Positions 52,963 to 62,214 of a DNA stretch of 64,000 nt are shown here, in pieces. How positions within the stretch are numbered: position 1 is the first letter of the stretch; each line of letters starts with the position of its first letter. The position numbers were made by a program, and so were the translations under genes. The notes beneath the pieces were generated by a model. That model worked only from the letters and a program-made list of their open reading frames with translations. It was not told where the DNA came from and made no database searches. Source of the DNA: GCA-2728135 sp002728135 (lineage in GTDB: Bacteria; Pseudomonadota; Alphaproteobacteria; UBA828); contig CAXEND010000002.1 in NCBI GenBank assembly GCA_963997635.1, positions 124,001 through 188,000 of the forward strand, given 5' to 3'.

Positions 52963-53781
52963 CTAGGAGCCACCCCACCAATAAATCCAAATAAAGAGAA
53001 AGAGCCATACTACATCAACGAAATGCCAGTACCAAGCAGCAGCCTCAAATCCAATGTGTTGATTAGGCTTGAGCTGGCCCTTTAACGCCCTAATAAGGCA
53101 TACACCTAAGAATATTGCCCCAACAGTTACATGGAAACCGTGAAATCCAGTTGCCATAAAGAATGTTGATGAATAAATCCCCTCTCTAAACCCAAAAGCT
53201 GCGTGCGCATATTCATATCCTTGGACGCACAAAAATATAACTCCGAGCCCCACTGTTAAAGCAAGACCCCATTTCAAATGCTTTTGGTTATTATGCTTCA
53301 AAGCATGATGTGCCCATGTGCATGTTGCTCCCGAAGCCAATAATAGAAGAGTATTTAGAAAAGGTAATTCCCACGCTGGGATTAATTCAACATCTGGTGG
53401 CGGCCAAGTAAAATCTGTAAATGCAGTAGGCATTAATGAAGCATTAAAAAAAGCCCAGAAAAAAGCAGCAAAAAACATGACCTCTGATGCAATAAAAAGT
53501 ATCATCCCAAAACGTAAACCACGCTGAACAACGGCTGTATGGTCGCCGCGTTCGTGTCCCTCACGAACTACATCACGCCACCAACCCCTCATTGTGATAA
53601 TGGTTAGGACAAAACCGACGATCATCATCCAAAATTGATCTGTATGAAAATAGAGTACTGCACCGCCTAATAGAACTCCTCCAGCAAGTGCTCCCAGCGC
53701 GGGCCAAGGACTCGGGTCAACTAAATGATAATCATGATCCTTACCATGGTGATTACTATTTTCATGCGATACATCACTCAT
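52963..53781 (-). CDS. ctaE: Cytochrome c oxidase subunit III
   Basis: Seven-helix core subunit of the aa3-type oxidase, 272 aa. Visible segments include HDYHLVDPSPWPALGALAGG at the N terminus, MRGWWRDVVREGHERGDHT, the FIASEVMFFAAFFWAFFNASL helix (with the conserved Glu) and AWYWHFVDVVWLFLFIWIYWWG at the end. It has no electron carriers but sustains proton uptake and stability. It is downstream of ctaG (56-bp gap) in the ctaC-D-B-coxF-G-E order. Confidence 0.97.
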   Translation of the reverse strand: MSDVSHENSNHHGKDHDYHLVDPSPWPALGALAGGVLLGGAVLYFHTDQFWMMIVGFVLTIITMRGWWRDVVREGHERGDHTAVVQRGLRFGMILFIASEVMFFAAFFWAFFNASLMPTAFTDFTWPPPDVELIPAWELPFLNTLLLLASGATCTWAHHALKHNNQKHLKWGLALTVGLGVIFLCVQGYEYAHAAFGFREGIYSSTFFMATGFHGFHVTVGAIFLGVCLIRALKGQLKPNQHIGFEAAAWYWHFVDVVWLFLFIWIYWWGGS

Positions 53782-53837
53782 CGCCTATACCTCGTTATAT
53801 ACCTCTAAAGTTCATATATTAATCATTTAGATATCTT

Positions 53838-54446
53838 TCAGTTAATTACCTGAATAACATCTTCACGATTCGTCAATTTTATATCATTTTCGTTCAAAAA
53901 CATTTGAAGATCTTCTGAGCCAAGATCAAAAAAAGTATAAGATAATGTTATAGTCCTTACCTCGTTTAAATTTGTATCGTTATCAATTTCCGGGTCAATA
54001 AAAAAATTAACAGGCATTTCTTGGGTTTGACCTGGCATCAAGAGCTGCTCTTCAAAGCAAAAACAATCTATTTTACTAAAGTATTTGCCAGCTTTTTGAG
54101 GAGTAACATTAAAAATAGCAGAACCTAAAAATGGTCTACTCGATAAGTTTGTTGCTGAATAGAAAGCTAACTTGTTTTCACCAATTCTTAATTTTACTTC
54201 ACGCTGGTCAGGCTTGAACCTCCAAGGTAAATTTTCAGCTACATCTGCATTGAATTGAACCATTATCTCTCTTTTGCCTATAGAAATTGATTCTTCATCA
54301 ACTATTTTCGTTGTACCGCCATACCCTGTCACTTGGCAAAATAACTCATATAATGGTTGGGCTACGGCAACCAGTCCGCCCATAGTTAAAACTATTAAAC
54401 TCAAGGCAGCGAAAGTTATTAATTTTTTTCTTCGTGCTTCTAACAT
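53838..54446 (-). CDS. ctaG: Cytochrome c oxidase assembly protein CtaG (Cox11)
   Basis: Membrane-anchored copper donor for the CuB site of subunit I. From the ATG at 54446 it is 202 aa; an in-frame TTG at 54464 would overlap the small CoxF-like gene. One helix (~9-32) is followed by a Cys37-containing juxtamembrane segment (LFCQVTGYGGT) and a periplasmic beta domain with the copper motif CFCF (Cys128, Cys130) in KIDCFCFEEQ and MPVNFFIDPEI. All three functional cysteines of Cox11 are present. Confidence 0.95.
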   Translation of the reverse strand: MLEARRKKLITFAALSLIVLTMGGLVAVAQPLYELFCQVTGYGGTTKIVDEESISIGKREIMVQFNADVAENLPWRFKPDQREVKLRIGENKLAFYSATNLSSRPFLGSAIFNVTPQKAGKYFSKIDCFCFEEQLLMPGQTQEMPVNFFIDPEIDNDTNLNEVRTITLSYTFFDLGSEDLQMFLNENDIKLTNREDVIQVIN

Positions 54447-54453
54447 CTCTAAG

Positions 54454-54570
54454 TCAATTCCCAAACTTAACTAGAGTTACACAAAAAAATATAACTGCCA
54501 AAACTAACAAGGCACCTGCAAGACCAAGGTTGCGTATTCGGCGTCGACGATGCAAATCATGTAAAGGCAT
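54454..54570 (-). CDS. Small CoxF-like membrane protein, 38 aa
   Basis: A short gene between ctaB and ctaG: MPLHDLHRRRRIRNLGLAGA followed by a hydrophobic helix (LLVLAVIFFCVTLV) and KFGN. The basic N terminus plus one C-terminal helix, and its place exactly between the heme O synthase and Cox11 genes, match the small CoxF-type proteins of alphaproteobacterial oxidase clusters. GAGAGGG about 10 bases upstream could serve as ribosome-binding site. It ends 7 bases before the ctaG ATG. The role is probably assembly or regulation of the oxidase; sequence alone does not say. Confidence 0.75.
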   Translation of the reverse strand: MPLHDLHRRRRIRNLGLAGALLVLAVIFFCVTLVKFGN

Positions 54571-54585
54571 TTCCTAGATACCCTC

Positions 54586-55521
54586 TCACAAACTAACTGG
54601 CCAGACTTGGTCGACCATTAAAAATAAAAATAAAAGGAAAAGATAAAATATTGAGTATGGAAACAATCGTCGTGCATTCTTTAAGCCTTTTTCCATAAAA
54701 GTAGCTGTAGATAAAACTATAAAAACCGCACCTAAAAATATAGCACCAACTCCATAAATTAAATCAGACATACCAATAAAATTTGGTGTAAACGTAACTG
54801 GCACTAATACTAATGCATAAAGAAGAATATGAACCCGAGTTATTTTTTCACCAGATACAACTGGAAGCATGGGTATATTTGCTTTTTTATAATCTTCCTG
54901 CCGATAAAGAGCTAACGCCCAAAAATGTGGGGGAGTCCACAAGAAAATTATTGCAAATAAAATAATTGATCCAAGTGCTATATCTCCTGTTACAGCTGCC
55001 CAACCAATCATTGGGGGGAACGCTCCAGATGCTCCACCAATTACTATGTTCTGTGGTGTACGCCTTTTTAAGCACATGGTATATACGATGATATAGAAAA
55101 ATATTGTAAAAGCTAAAAGACCTGCACTAACCCAGTTAATAGCAAGTCCCATTAACATGACTGAACCTATAGAGAGAGATATTCCAAATCCTAGCGCAAC
55201 CTCAGGCGTAACTCGCCCAGCAGGTATAGGACGTGATTTCGTACGGCTCATAACCGCATCAATATCACGGTCATACCACATGTTTATGGCACCAGATGCA
55301 CCCGCCCCCACAGCAATACATACTACTGCAACAACAGCCAAAATAGGGTGTATAGAACCAGGAGCAAGAAGCATCCCCACAAGACCTGTAAAAACAACGA
55401 GAGACATTACGCGTGGTTTCAACAAGCTTATTAGATCTGCAATAGAAGCAACCACTGGAACTGCTTCTGCAGAATCAGGACCTTCCCCCTCGTACGTTTC
55501 TAATGTCGTATTACTCAACAA
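54586..55521 (-). CDS. ctaB: Protoheme IX farnesyltransferase (heme O synthase)
   Basis: UbiA-superfamily membrane enzyme that adds a farnesyl group to heme B to give heme O, the precursor of heme A. The 311-aa protein has about nine helices, the first prenyl-PP/Mg motif in NMWYDRDIDAVMSRTKSRP (~84-102) and the second polar region LALYRQEDYKKANIPMLPVV (~202-221). The N-terminal ~30 residues are non-conserved. It is 24 bp downstream of ctaD. The heme A synthase CtaA is not in the window. Confidence 0.96.
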   Translation of the reverse strand: MLSNTTLETYEGEGPDSAEAVPVVASIADLISLLKPRVMSLVVFTGLVGMLLAPGSIHPILAVVAVVCIAVGAGASGAINMWYDRDIDAVMSRTKSRPIPAGRVTPEVALGFGISLSIGSVMLMGLAINWVSAGLLAFTIFFYIIVYTMCLKRRTPQNIVIGGASGAFPPMIGWAAVTGDIALGSIILFAIIFLWTPPHFWALALYRQEDYKKANIPMLPVVSGEKITRVHILLYALVLVPVTFTPNFIGMSDLIYGVGAIFLGAVFIVLSTATFMEKGLKNARRLFPYSIFYLFLLFLFLMVDQVWPVSL

Positions 55522-55544
55522 TGACTCCTATAATATACGAAAGT

Positions 55545-57170
55545 TCATTTCACTCTTGGTAACTTCTCAAATGTATGGAAAGGCGGTGGTGAACTTATAG
55601 TCCACTCTAGGGTAGTTGCACCTTCACCCCATGGATTATCTGCACATTTTTTTCCATGCCTAAAAGTGACATACAAAATGATTAGGAAAAGAATTAAGCC
55701 TGCACCAGAAATATAACTTCCTATCGATGCTACCATATTCCATCCCGCAAACGCATCAGGATAATCTACATACCTTCGAGGCATTCCAGCTGCTCCCAAA
55801 AAATGCATCGGGAAGAAAGTCAAATTCACACCAATAAAGGTCACCCAAAAATGAATTTTTCCTAATAGCTCAGGATATTGTCGGCCAGACATTTTACCTA
55901 TCCAGTAGTAGAAGGCGGCAAAAATCATAAACACTGCACCAAGTGAGAGAACATAATGGAAATGTCCAACAACATAATATGTATCATGAAGAGCTGTATC
56001 TACACCAGCATTAGAGAGTACTACACCAGTAACTCCTCCAACAGTGAAAAGAAAAATAAAACCAAACGCCCAAAGCATTGGAGTACGGAATTCAATTGAT
56101 CCACCCCACATGGTAGCTATCCAACTAAAAATTTTAATCCCAGTCGGTACAGCTATAACCATTGTTGCAGCAATAAAATATCCTCGTGTGTCAACATCCA
56201 GTCCTACTGTATACATGTGGTGTGCCCATACTACGAATCCAATAAAACCTATTGCACACATTGCATAAGCCATACCGAGATAACCAAAAATAGGTTTTCT
56301 AGAAAATGTAGATACTATATGACTCAAAATTCCAAATCCGGGAAGAATTAAAATATATACCTCTGGATGGCCAAAGAACCAAAATAAATGCTGATATAAA
56401 ACAGGATCCCCACCACCAGTTGCGTCAAAAAAAGCCGTGCCAAAGTTTCTATCAGTAAGCAACATTGTAATAGCACCTGCCAAAACAGGTAGAGATAGCA
56501 ATAATAAAAATGCAGTGACCAAAACTGACCATGAGAAAAGTGGCATCTTGTGCAATGTCATTCCAGGGGCACGCATATTAAGTATTGTAGTTATAAAATT
56601 AATTGCCCCTAGTATTGAAGATGCACCAGCTAAATGTAAGGAAAAAATTGCCAAATCTACAGCTGGTCCCGGTTGTCCGGATGTTGAAAGTGGAGCATAG
56701 ATTGTCCACCCGCCTCCTACACCTATTCCTGAAGCTGAAGGCACAAACATAGAAACTAAAAGTAGAACAAAGGCAGGTACGATCAGCCAAAAACTAATAT
56801 TATTCATTCTTGGAAACGCCATATCGGGAGCACCTATCATAAGAGGCACGAACCAATTTCCAAAACCCCCAATAAATATTGGCATGATCATGAAGAAAAC
56901 CATAATAAGGCCATGTGCTGTAACAAAGACAGAGTATTGCCTTGGATCCTCACCATAAAATTGAAGGCCAGGCTCCATAAGTTCCAATCTAATTAATAAA
57001 GATAGTGCTGTTCCAATAATTCCAGCGATCAGACCAAATACCATATACATGGTCCCAATGTCTTTATGGTTCGTTGAATAAACCCATCGTAGAATTCCAC
57101 TAGGTGTATGATGTGAAGAGTGTTCCGAATGATTTTTTGCTGATCCATAACCCATGTTTATATCTCCCAC
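55545..57170 (-). CDS. ctaD: Cytochrome c oxidase subunit I (aa3 type)
   Basis: Catalytic subunit of the terminal oxidase, 541 aa with 12 helices. Ligands are readable: heme a His86 (TAHGLIM) and His405, heme a3 His403 (GHFHYVL), CuB His268 plus the cross-linked Tyr272 (GHPEVY) and His317/His318 (WAHHMY). Asp116 in GAPDMAFPRMNN starts the D proton channel and Lys346 (PTGIKIF) marks the K channel, so this is an A1-type proton-pumping oxidase. It lies 7 bases after ctaC. Confidence 0.98.
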   Translation of the reverse strand: MGDINMGYGSAKNHSEHSSHHTPSGILRWVYSTNHKDIGTMYMVFGLIAGIIGTALSLLIRLELMEPGLQFYGEDPRQYSVFVTAHGLIMVFFMIMPIFIGGFGNWFVPLMIGAPDMAFPRMNNISFWLIVPAFVLLLVSMFVPSASGIGVGGGWTIYAPLSTSGQPGPAVDLAIFSLHLAGASSILGAINFITTILNMRAPGMTLHKMPLFSWSVLVTAFLLLLSLPVLAGAITMLLTDRNFGTAFFDATGGGDPVLYQHLFWFFGHPEVYILILPGFGILSHIVSTFSRKPIFGYLGMAYAMCAIGFIGFVVWAHHMYTVGLDVDTRGYFIAATMVIAVPTGIKIFSWIATMWGGSIEFRTPMLWAFGFIFLFTVGGVTGVVLSNAGVDTALHDTYYVVGHFHYVLSLGAVFMIFAAFYYWIGKMSGRQYPELLGKIHFWVTFIGVNLTFFPMHFLGAAGMPRRYVDYPDAFAGWNMVASIGSYISGAGLILFLIILYVTFRHGKKCADNPWGEGATTLEWTISSPPPFHTFEKLPRVK

Positions 57171-57177
57171 CCAGTAT

Positions 57178-58017
57178 CTATCGAGGTTCAGCCAAAGCTA
57201 TATTTGCTGGCGTTTCAGGCATTTTTTCGCCATAAATTTCTGGAGCTTTTTCTGCCCACTCTGCGTACTCTTTCTTTGAAACAACTTCAACTGCAATAGG
57301 CATAAATGCATGATATGCACCGCAAAGTTCCGAGCATTGACCATAGAATACGCCCTCTTTGGTTGCTCTGAACCATGTTTCATTAACCCTGCCTGGAATA
57401 GCATCGATTTTTACTCCAAAGGCTGGAACTGACCAAGCATGAATCACGTCTTCTATATCTGCCGTAACTAACATTCTTATCGTTGTGTCAACAGGTACAA
57501 TTACTCTCTCATCTGTTTCTAATAGCCTATACTGCCCTTCTTGCAATTCCTCCTCGGGAATCATTACAGCAGTAATTTCAAACTCTGCATCTATATCCGG
57601 GTATTCATAACTCCAGTACCATTGATATCCTGTAGCTTTTATAGTCATCTCGGCATCAACTGCTCGATCCTGATAATAAAGTAATCGAAGTGACGGAACA
57701 GCAATTGCAACTAGAATCACAACCGGTATAACCGTCCAAAGAATTTCTAAAACAGTGTTATGAGACCTTTTAGTTGGTGTTGGATTGGCTTTGCGATTAA
57801 ATTTAAATATCAAGATTCCGAGCAGAACAAAAACAAACAAAGAAATTATAACACACATCCAGAATAGAATATCATTAAAGCTAACTATTCGTTCCATTAC
57901 TGGAGTAGCTGCTTCCTGAAACCCTAACTGCCAATCCTCAGGAACTTGGGCCCTAGCAATTTTAGCACCAGTAAAACTAATTAAAATTATAGACACAATA
58001 GTGCTCAAATATTTCAT
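57178..58017 (-). CDS. ctaC: Cytochrome c oxidase subunit II
   Basis: Accepts electrons from cytochrome c at the binuclear CuA centre. From the ATG at 58017 it is 279 aa (an in-frame GTG at 58026 is also possible). A signal peptide (~1-23, cleavage near ARAQ), two helices (~48-72 and ~88-110) and a periplasmic cupredoxin domain follow. CuA ligands are His193 (DVIHAW), Cys228, Cys232, His236 and Met239 in GQCSELCGAYHAFM. There is no fused cytochrome c domain. First gene of the oxidase operon, with a long leader of about 260 bases from the predicted promoter. Confidence 0.97.
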   Translation of the reverse strand: MKYLSTIVSIILISFTGAKIARAQVPEDWQLGFQEAATPVMERIVSFNDILFWMCVIISLFVFVLLGILIFKFNRKANPTPTKRSHNTVLEILWTVIPVVILVAIAVPSLRLLYYQDRAVDAEMTIKATGYQWYWSYEYPDIDAEFEITAVMIPEEELQEGQYRLLETDERVIVPVDTTIRMLVTADIEDVIHAWSVPAFGVKIDAIPGRVNETWFRATKEGVFYGQCSELCGAYHAFMPIAVEVVSKKEYAEWAEKAPEIYGEKMPETPANIALAEPR

Positions 58018-58026
58018 AAAAAACAC

Positions 58027-58481
58027 TCTTTATTCTCCAATCATTACACCCTAAAGGGAACAGCCTCTTTTAGTCTTGTATTCCTAACTTATCTCTATCA
58101 CAGAGCAGACTATAATTTTTTATCTAAACTAACATTTTGGGTAAAAAAACTACAGGTAAAAAAGGCTTTAAGGGTAACTAAATAGATCAATACAACAAAC
58201 TTTGTAATAGGCCAAATATATAGTGCTTTTTTTACATGTTACCTAGTAGAAATAATTGCAAAAAATGATTATTTTAGTCGATATTATATAAACATGTGTC
58301 TTTTGCGACCTAATGTCGCACCTAATGAATATTGGGCATAATCCAATGCTTAAATTAGAGATGTAACCAAGATAACTATATTTGCTATACAAAAGCCTTC
58401 GTAACATATGTGTAAGAGACCTAATAAGTTTGATATACGTTTATTTAGAAAAATTACTAATACTTAGCATTGGAATATTTT
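58027..58481. other. 455-bp divergent region between ctaC and tldD
   Basis: No credible reading frame is seen. It holds the RegR-like box and -10 element described separately, and a long AT-rich leader toward ctaC. No terminator-like hairpin or riboswitch-type conserved fold is obvious to me. Confidence 0.6.
58283..58320 (-). promoter_or_regulatory. RegR/RegA-type redox box and -10 element of the oxidase operon
   Basis: On the ctaC strand, TGCGAC-ATTAG-GTCGCA (58320-58304) is a perfect 6-bp dyad. Its core GCGACATTAGGTCGC fits every fixed position of the RegR/RegA pattern GNGRCRTTNNGNCGC (recalled). A perfect TATAAT lies downstream at 58288-58283; the -35 position (58311-58306) falls inside the dyad and is a poor hexamer, as at activator-dependent promoters. 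A 12/15 related site is upstream of petABC. Confidence 0.6.
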
Positions 58482-59915
58482 ATGAATCATGACTCAATCA
58501 CATCCAAGATATTTTTTGAAAATAATGGATTAAATCAGACAACAGCAGAAAAATTTACCTCAGATGCTCTTAAAAATGCCGATGATGGCGAGTTGTTCTT
58601 GGAATATCATCAAAGCGAAAGTTTTAGTTTTGATGATGGGAAATTAAAAGAGGCTAGCTATGATTCATCTCAAGGTTTTGGCCTGCGTGCAGTAGCTGAT
58701 GATCGCACTGGATTTGCTCATTCCTCAGAGCTCTCTGAGTCAGCATTGAGCAGGGCTGTGGAGACTGTAAAAACTGTTCAAAAAGGTTATCATGGGACGT
58801 TATCTCTACCGCCAGAACCCTCCAACCATAAACTTTACACAGACATAAACCCTCTCAGTAATACCTCTTTTGCATCAAAGGTAAATACACTGGCAAGCAT
58901 AGATTCATATGCCAGAAGTTTAGATCCAAGAGTAAACCAAGTCATGATTTCATTAACTGGGAGCTGGCAAGCTATTAAATTAATTAGAGGTGATGCTAGT
59001 TTTGCATCTGATGTTCGCCCCCTTGTAAGAATTAATATTTCTATAATTGCTAAAGATGGTTCGCGTCAAGAAACAGGAAGCCACGGTACAGGTGGGAGAA
59101 TGGATTATTCAAAATTTTTAGATCCTACACATTGGAAAAACCAAGTTAGAGAAGCATGGCGACAGGCCGAAGTAAAACTTGATTCATTGGCTGCTCCTGT
59201 TGGAGAAATGCCGATTGTTCTTGGACCTGGGTGGCCGGGAATTCTGTTACATGAAGCTGTAGGTCATGGACTTGAAGGAGATTTCAACAGAAAAAAAACT
59301 AGTGCATTTTCAGACTTGTTAGGTCAGAGGGTTGCTGCACCAGGCGTTACAGTTATAGATGACGGAACAATTTCTGAAAGACGGGGTTCAATTACAATTG
59401 ATGATGAAGGCACACCTGCGGGTAGAACTATACTAATTGAAGATGGAATTTTGAGAGGATATCTCCAAGATCGTATGAATGCTCGTTTAATGAAAATGCA
59501 ACCTACAGGTAATGGGCGACGACAAAGTTACGCCCATCAGCCACTGCCAAGAATGACAAATACATTTATGCTCGGAGGAACGGAATCACCTGAAGAAATG
59601 TTTAAATCAATTAATAGGGGCTTGTATGCAGTGAATTTTGGTGGTGGTCAAGTTGACATCACATCCGGAAAGTTTGTTTTCTCAGCTTCCGAGGCATATA
59701 TGATTGAAAATGGGAAAATTACAGCACCAGTTAAAGGCGCAAGCCTTATTGGAAACGGACCAGATGTTCTTACCAAAGTCGTTTCAGTTGGTAACGATTT
59801 CAAAATGGATCCTGGAATTGGAACATGCGGGAAAGCGGGTCAGGGAGTTCCAGTAGGAGTTGGACTACCTACTATTCGCATAGATGGTATAACTGTTGGT
59901 GGAACTGAAACATAG
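58482..59915 (+). CDS. tldD: Metalloprotease TldD
   Basis: Cytoplasmic zinc protease that works with TldE/PmbA to trim unfolded peptides or modified peptide precursors (microcin B17, CcdA in E. coli). From the ATG at 58482 it is 477 aa; an in-frame TTG at 58470 is less likely. The zinc motif HEAVGH is at 257-262 (LLHEAVGHGLEGDFN). NARLMKMQPTGNGRRQSYA and GNGPDVLTKVVSVGNDF are further family segments. The partner pmbA is not in the window; no peptide-precursor gene is visible nearby. Confidence 0.95.
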   Translation: MNHDSITSKIFFENNGLNQTTAEKFTSDALKNADDGELFLEYHQSESFSFDDGKLKEASYDSSQGFGLRAVADDRTGFAHSSELSESALSRAVETVKTVQKGYHGTLSLPPEPSNHKLYTDINPLSNTSFASKVNTLASIDSYARSLDPRVNQVMISLTGSWQAIKLIRGDASFASDVRPLVRINISIIAKDGSRQETGSHGTGGRMDYSKFLDPTHWKNQVREAWRQAEVKLDSLAAPVGEMPIVLGPGWPGILLHEAVGHGLEGDFNRKKTSAFSDLLGQRVAAPGVTVIDDGTISERRGSITIDDEGTPAGRTILIEDGILRGYLQDRMNARLMKMQPTGNGRRQSYAHQPLPRMTNTFMLGGTESPEEMFKSINRGLYAVNFGGGQVDITSGKFVFSASEAYMIENGKITAPVKGASLIGNGPDVLTKVVSVGNDFKMDPGIGTCGKAGQGVPVGVGLPTIRIDGITVGGTET

Positions 59916-59926
59916 AGTTTATTTGC

Positions 59927-61291
59927 TTAATAAGCATACTCAGAAAATAATGAGTCAACTTGCTTATCCCATTTGTTCTCCCAAGCATCTAACATCACCT
60001 CCGCCGGTGTACGCCCTGAATCTACAATATCTTTTAGGCAAGTTAGATAACTACGTTCATCTGGATCATACATACCCTGAATACCTCGATTTTTAAGACC
60101 TAGAGATGAAATTTCAAGCATATCTCTTGCGATCTCTAGAACTGTTCTACCACCAATGTTTACAGATAAAGCAGATCTAGGTACTTCTTCTCTTAAATAT
60201 ATTCTATCCTCAAGAGAAAACTGTTTTGCTAACTCTTCAGCCTGATTCAAGGAATCAGAATCATATAATAATCCTACCCATAACGCTGGTAATGCACAAA
60301 GCCTGCCCCAAGGGCCTCCGTCAGCACCGCGCATTTCTATATAGCGTTTCATTCTCACTTCTGGGAATAATGTAGTTAGGTGATCATCCCAATCTTTCAA
60401 CGTTGGTCTTTCATTTGGCAAGGCTGGTAATTTCCCATTTAAAAAATCACGGAACGATTGGCCAGTAGCATCAATATATTTACCGTCACGATTTACAAAA
60501 TACATTGGAACATCAAGCGCATAGTTAACATATGACTCAAAGCTCATGCCCTCATCAAAAACAAAATCTAAAATTCCACATCGATCAGGGTCAGTATCCA
60601 TCCACACTTTACTGCGATAACTCAAATAGCCATTAGGTTTACCCGATGAAAAAGGTGAATTTGCAAAAAGAGCTGTGCAAATTGGTTGTAAGGCAAGACC
60701 AACTCTCATTTTTCTCACCATATCCTGTTCATTTTCAAAATCTAGGTTTACCTGAACTGTTGCTGTTCTGGTCATCATATCAAGACCAAGATTTCCTTTT
60801 GTTGGCATATATTTACGCATTATTTCATAGCGACCCTTGGGCATCCACTCGATATCTGCTCGTTTCCATTTTGGTTGAAAACCAATACCAAGAAAGCCAA
60901 CATCTAATTCCTTTGCAATCTCTGAAACTTGATCTAGATGGTGATGTAATTCATCACAGGTTCTATGAAGATTCGGTAAAGGTGCACCAGATAATTCTAA
61001 CTGCCCACCCGGTTCTAAAGATACAGAAGCACCATCCTTAATGAGTGCTATAACATTTTCATTCTCATATTGCGGGATCCAACCGAAACGCAGAAGGCCA
61101 TTAAGTAACGCATTAATTCCATATTCTCCCCCATAAGGAAGCGGACGCAGATCAGAGAGTCTGTATCCAAACTTTTCATGCTCGGTACCTATCAACCATG
61201 TTTCACGAGACTTAGAACCTGACTCTAAATATACGACTAAGTCCCTTACTTTCGTAACCACTTTGTCATTGGAAACTGTTTCATTGACCAT
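59927..61291 (-). CDS. gshA: Glutamate-cysteine ligase (GCS2 family)
   Basis: Makes gamma-glutamylcysteine, the first step of glutathione synthesis. The 454-aa protein is of the plant/alphaproteobacterial GCS2 type: WLIGTEHEKFGY near 33-44, VSLEPGGQLELSGAPL near 88-103, TATVQVNLDFENEQDMVRKM near 150-170 and RYIEMRGADGGPWGRLCALPALW near 320-342. It converges on tldD with a 12-bp gap. A 17-bp hairpin lies 50 bp upstream, between it and rsmE. Confidence 0.94.
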   Translation of the reverse strand: MVNETVSNDKVVTKVRDLVVYLESGSKSRETWLIGTEHEKFGYRLSDLRPLPYGGEYGINALLNGLLRFGWIPQYENENVIALIKDGASVSLEPGGQLELSGAPLPNLHRTCDELHHHLDQVSEIAKELDVGFLGIGFQPKWKRADIEWMPKGRYEIMRKYMPTKGNLGLDMMTRTATVQVNLDFENEQDMVRKMRVGLALQPICTALFANSPFSSGKPNGYLSYRSKVWMDTDPDRCGILDFVFDEGMSFESYVNYALDVPMYFVNRDGKYIDATGQSFRDFLNGKLPALPNERPTLKDWDDHLTTLFPEVRMKRYIEMRGADGGPWGRLCALPALWVGLLYDSDSLNQAEELAKQFSLEDRIYLREEVPRSALSVNIGGRTVLEIARDMLEISSLGLKNRGIQGMYDPDERSYLTCLKDIVDSGRTPAEVMLDAWENKWDKQVDSLFSEYAY

Positions 61292-61340
61292 TAAATTACC
61301 ATTACTCGAGGCTGAATATTTTCATTTCAAGATGAAGTTT

Positions 61341-61357
61341 AGCGTATTTGATACGCT
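61341..61357. promoter_or_regulatory. 7-bp stem hairpin between rsmE and gshA
   Basis: AGCGTAT (61341-61347) and ATACGCT (61351-61357) are perfect inverse copies around a three-base TTG loop. It follows the rsmE stop by 43 bases and precedes the gshA start by 50, both on the minus strand. No U-tract follows, so an operator for gshA or an attenuating hairpin are alternatives to a terminator. Confidence 0.45.
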
Positions 61358-61399
61358 CATTATTGATAACTCGCAAGCATTTGAAGTCATATATAACTT

Positions 61400-62158
61400 T
61401 CAAAGGCCTTTAATATTGAGAGTTGTACTAAGAGCAGTAATAGCTGCAGTTTCAGTTCTTAATATATATGAACCAAGATTAACTGACCTGACAAATGGCT
61501 TGCTTTTAAGAATCAGGCGCTCTGCTGGACTGAATCCACCCTCAGGTCCAACTAACACAGCAAAACCTGATTCTTTGTTAATATATTCTGAAGCAGCAAA
61601 ACTAATTGGTTCTCCACCAGTTTCATCACAAAATAGCAATATTCGACTTTCAGGCCAATATTGCAACATACCCTCCAGTGAAGATAATGTTTCAATAATT
61701 GGTACATCCAAACGCCCACACTGCTCTGAAGCCTCAATAGCATGGTATATATGTTTTTTTGTGTTAAAACGGTTCACTTGGGAATAATCTGTCCTAATAG
61801 GAATCAGTTTTCTTACTCCTATTTCTGTACTTTTTTCGACAAGAAAATCAGTCCTCAAGGATTTGATCGGAGGAAACAATAACCAGCAGTTAGGGGACTT
61901 TTCTTGAGGCCTCAGACACTTTAATAATTCTAAATTACCTATTTTTTTTTCAAGGGTAATAATTTTTGCCAGCCATTCACCATCAATTCCATTAAAAATA
62001 GCTATTTTCTTACCAGCAACTAACCTCATCACAGTCTTAAGATAGTGTGTCTGGCTTTCGGAAATTTTCAATATTTTGCCTACTGCATAAACTTCATCAA
62101 TGAACAAACGATTGAGGCCTGAATTATTTATTTCATTTATATTATCTTTATAAAACAT
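61400..62158 (-). CDS. rsmE: 16S rRNA (uracil(1498)-N(3))-methyltransferase
   Basis: SPOUT methyltransferase modifying U1498 of 16S rRNA. The 252-aa protein has an N-terminal PUA-like RNA-binding domain (LNRLFIDEVYAVGKILKI through ~75) and a knotted C-terminal domain with KSTEIGVRKLIPIRTDYSQ, AIEASEQCGRLDVP and VGPEGGFSPAER (~203-214), followed by SYILRTETAAITAL. The first ~15 residues before the conserved start are extra and may not be translated. It is upstream of gshA and divergent from ubiA. Confidence 0.94.
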   Translation of the reverse strand: MFYKDNINEINNSGLNRLFIDEVYAVGKILKISESQTHYLKTVMRLVAGKKIAIFNGIDGEWLAKIITLEKKIGNLELLKCLRPQEKSPNCWLLFPPIKSLRTDFLVEKSTEIGVRKLIPIRTDYSQVNRFNTKKHIYHAIEASEQCGRLDVPIIETLSSLEGMLQYWPESRILLFCDETGGEPISFAASEYINKESGFAVLVGPEGGFSPAERLILKSKPFVRSVNLGSYILRTETAAITALSTTLNIKGL

Positions 62159-62214
62159 CTAAAAAATTTAAATCACTCTTGCCTATAGTTCAAAGCCGGG
62201 ATAACACATTGAGT

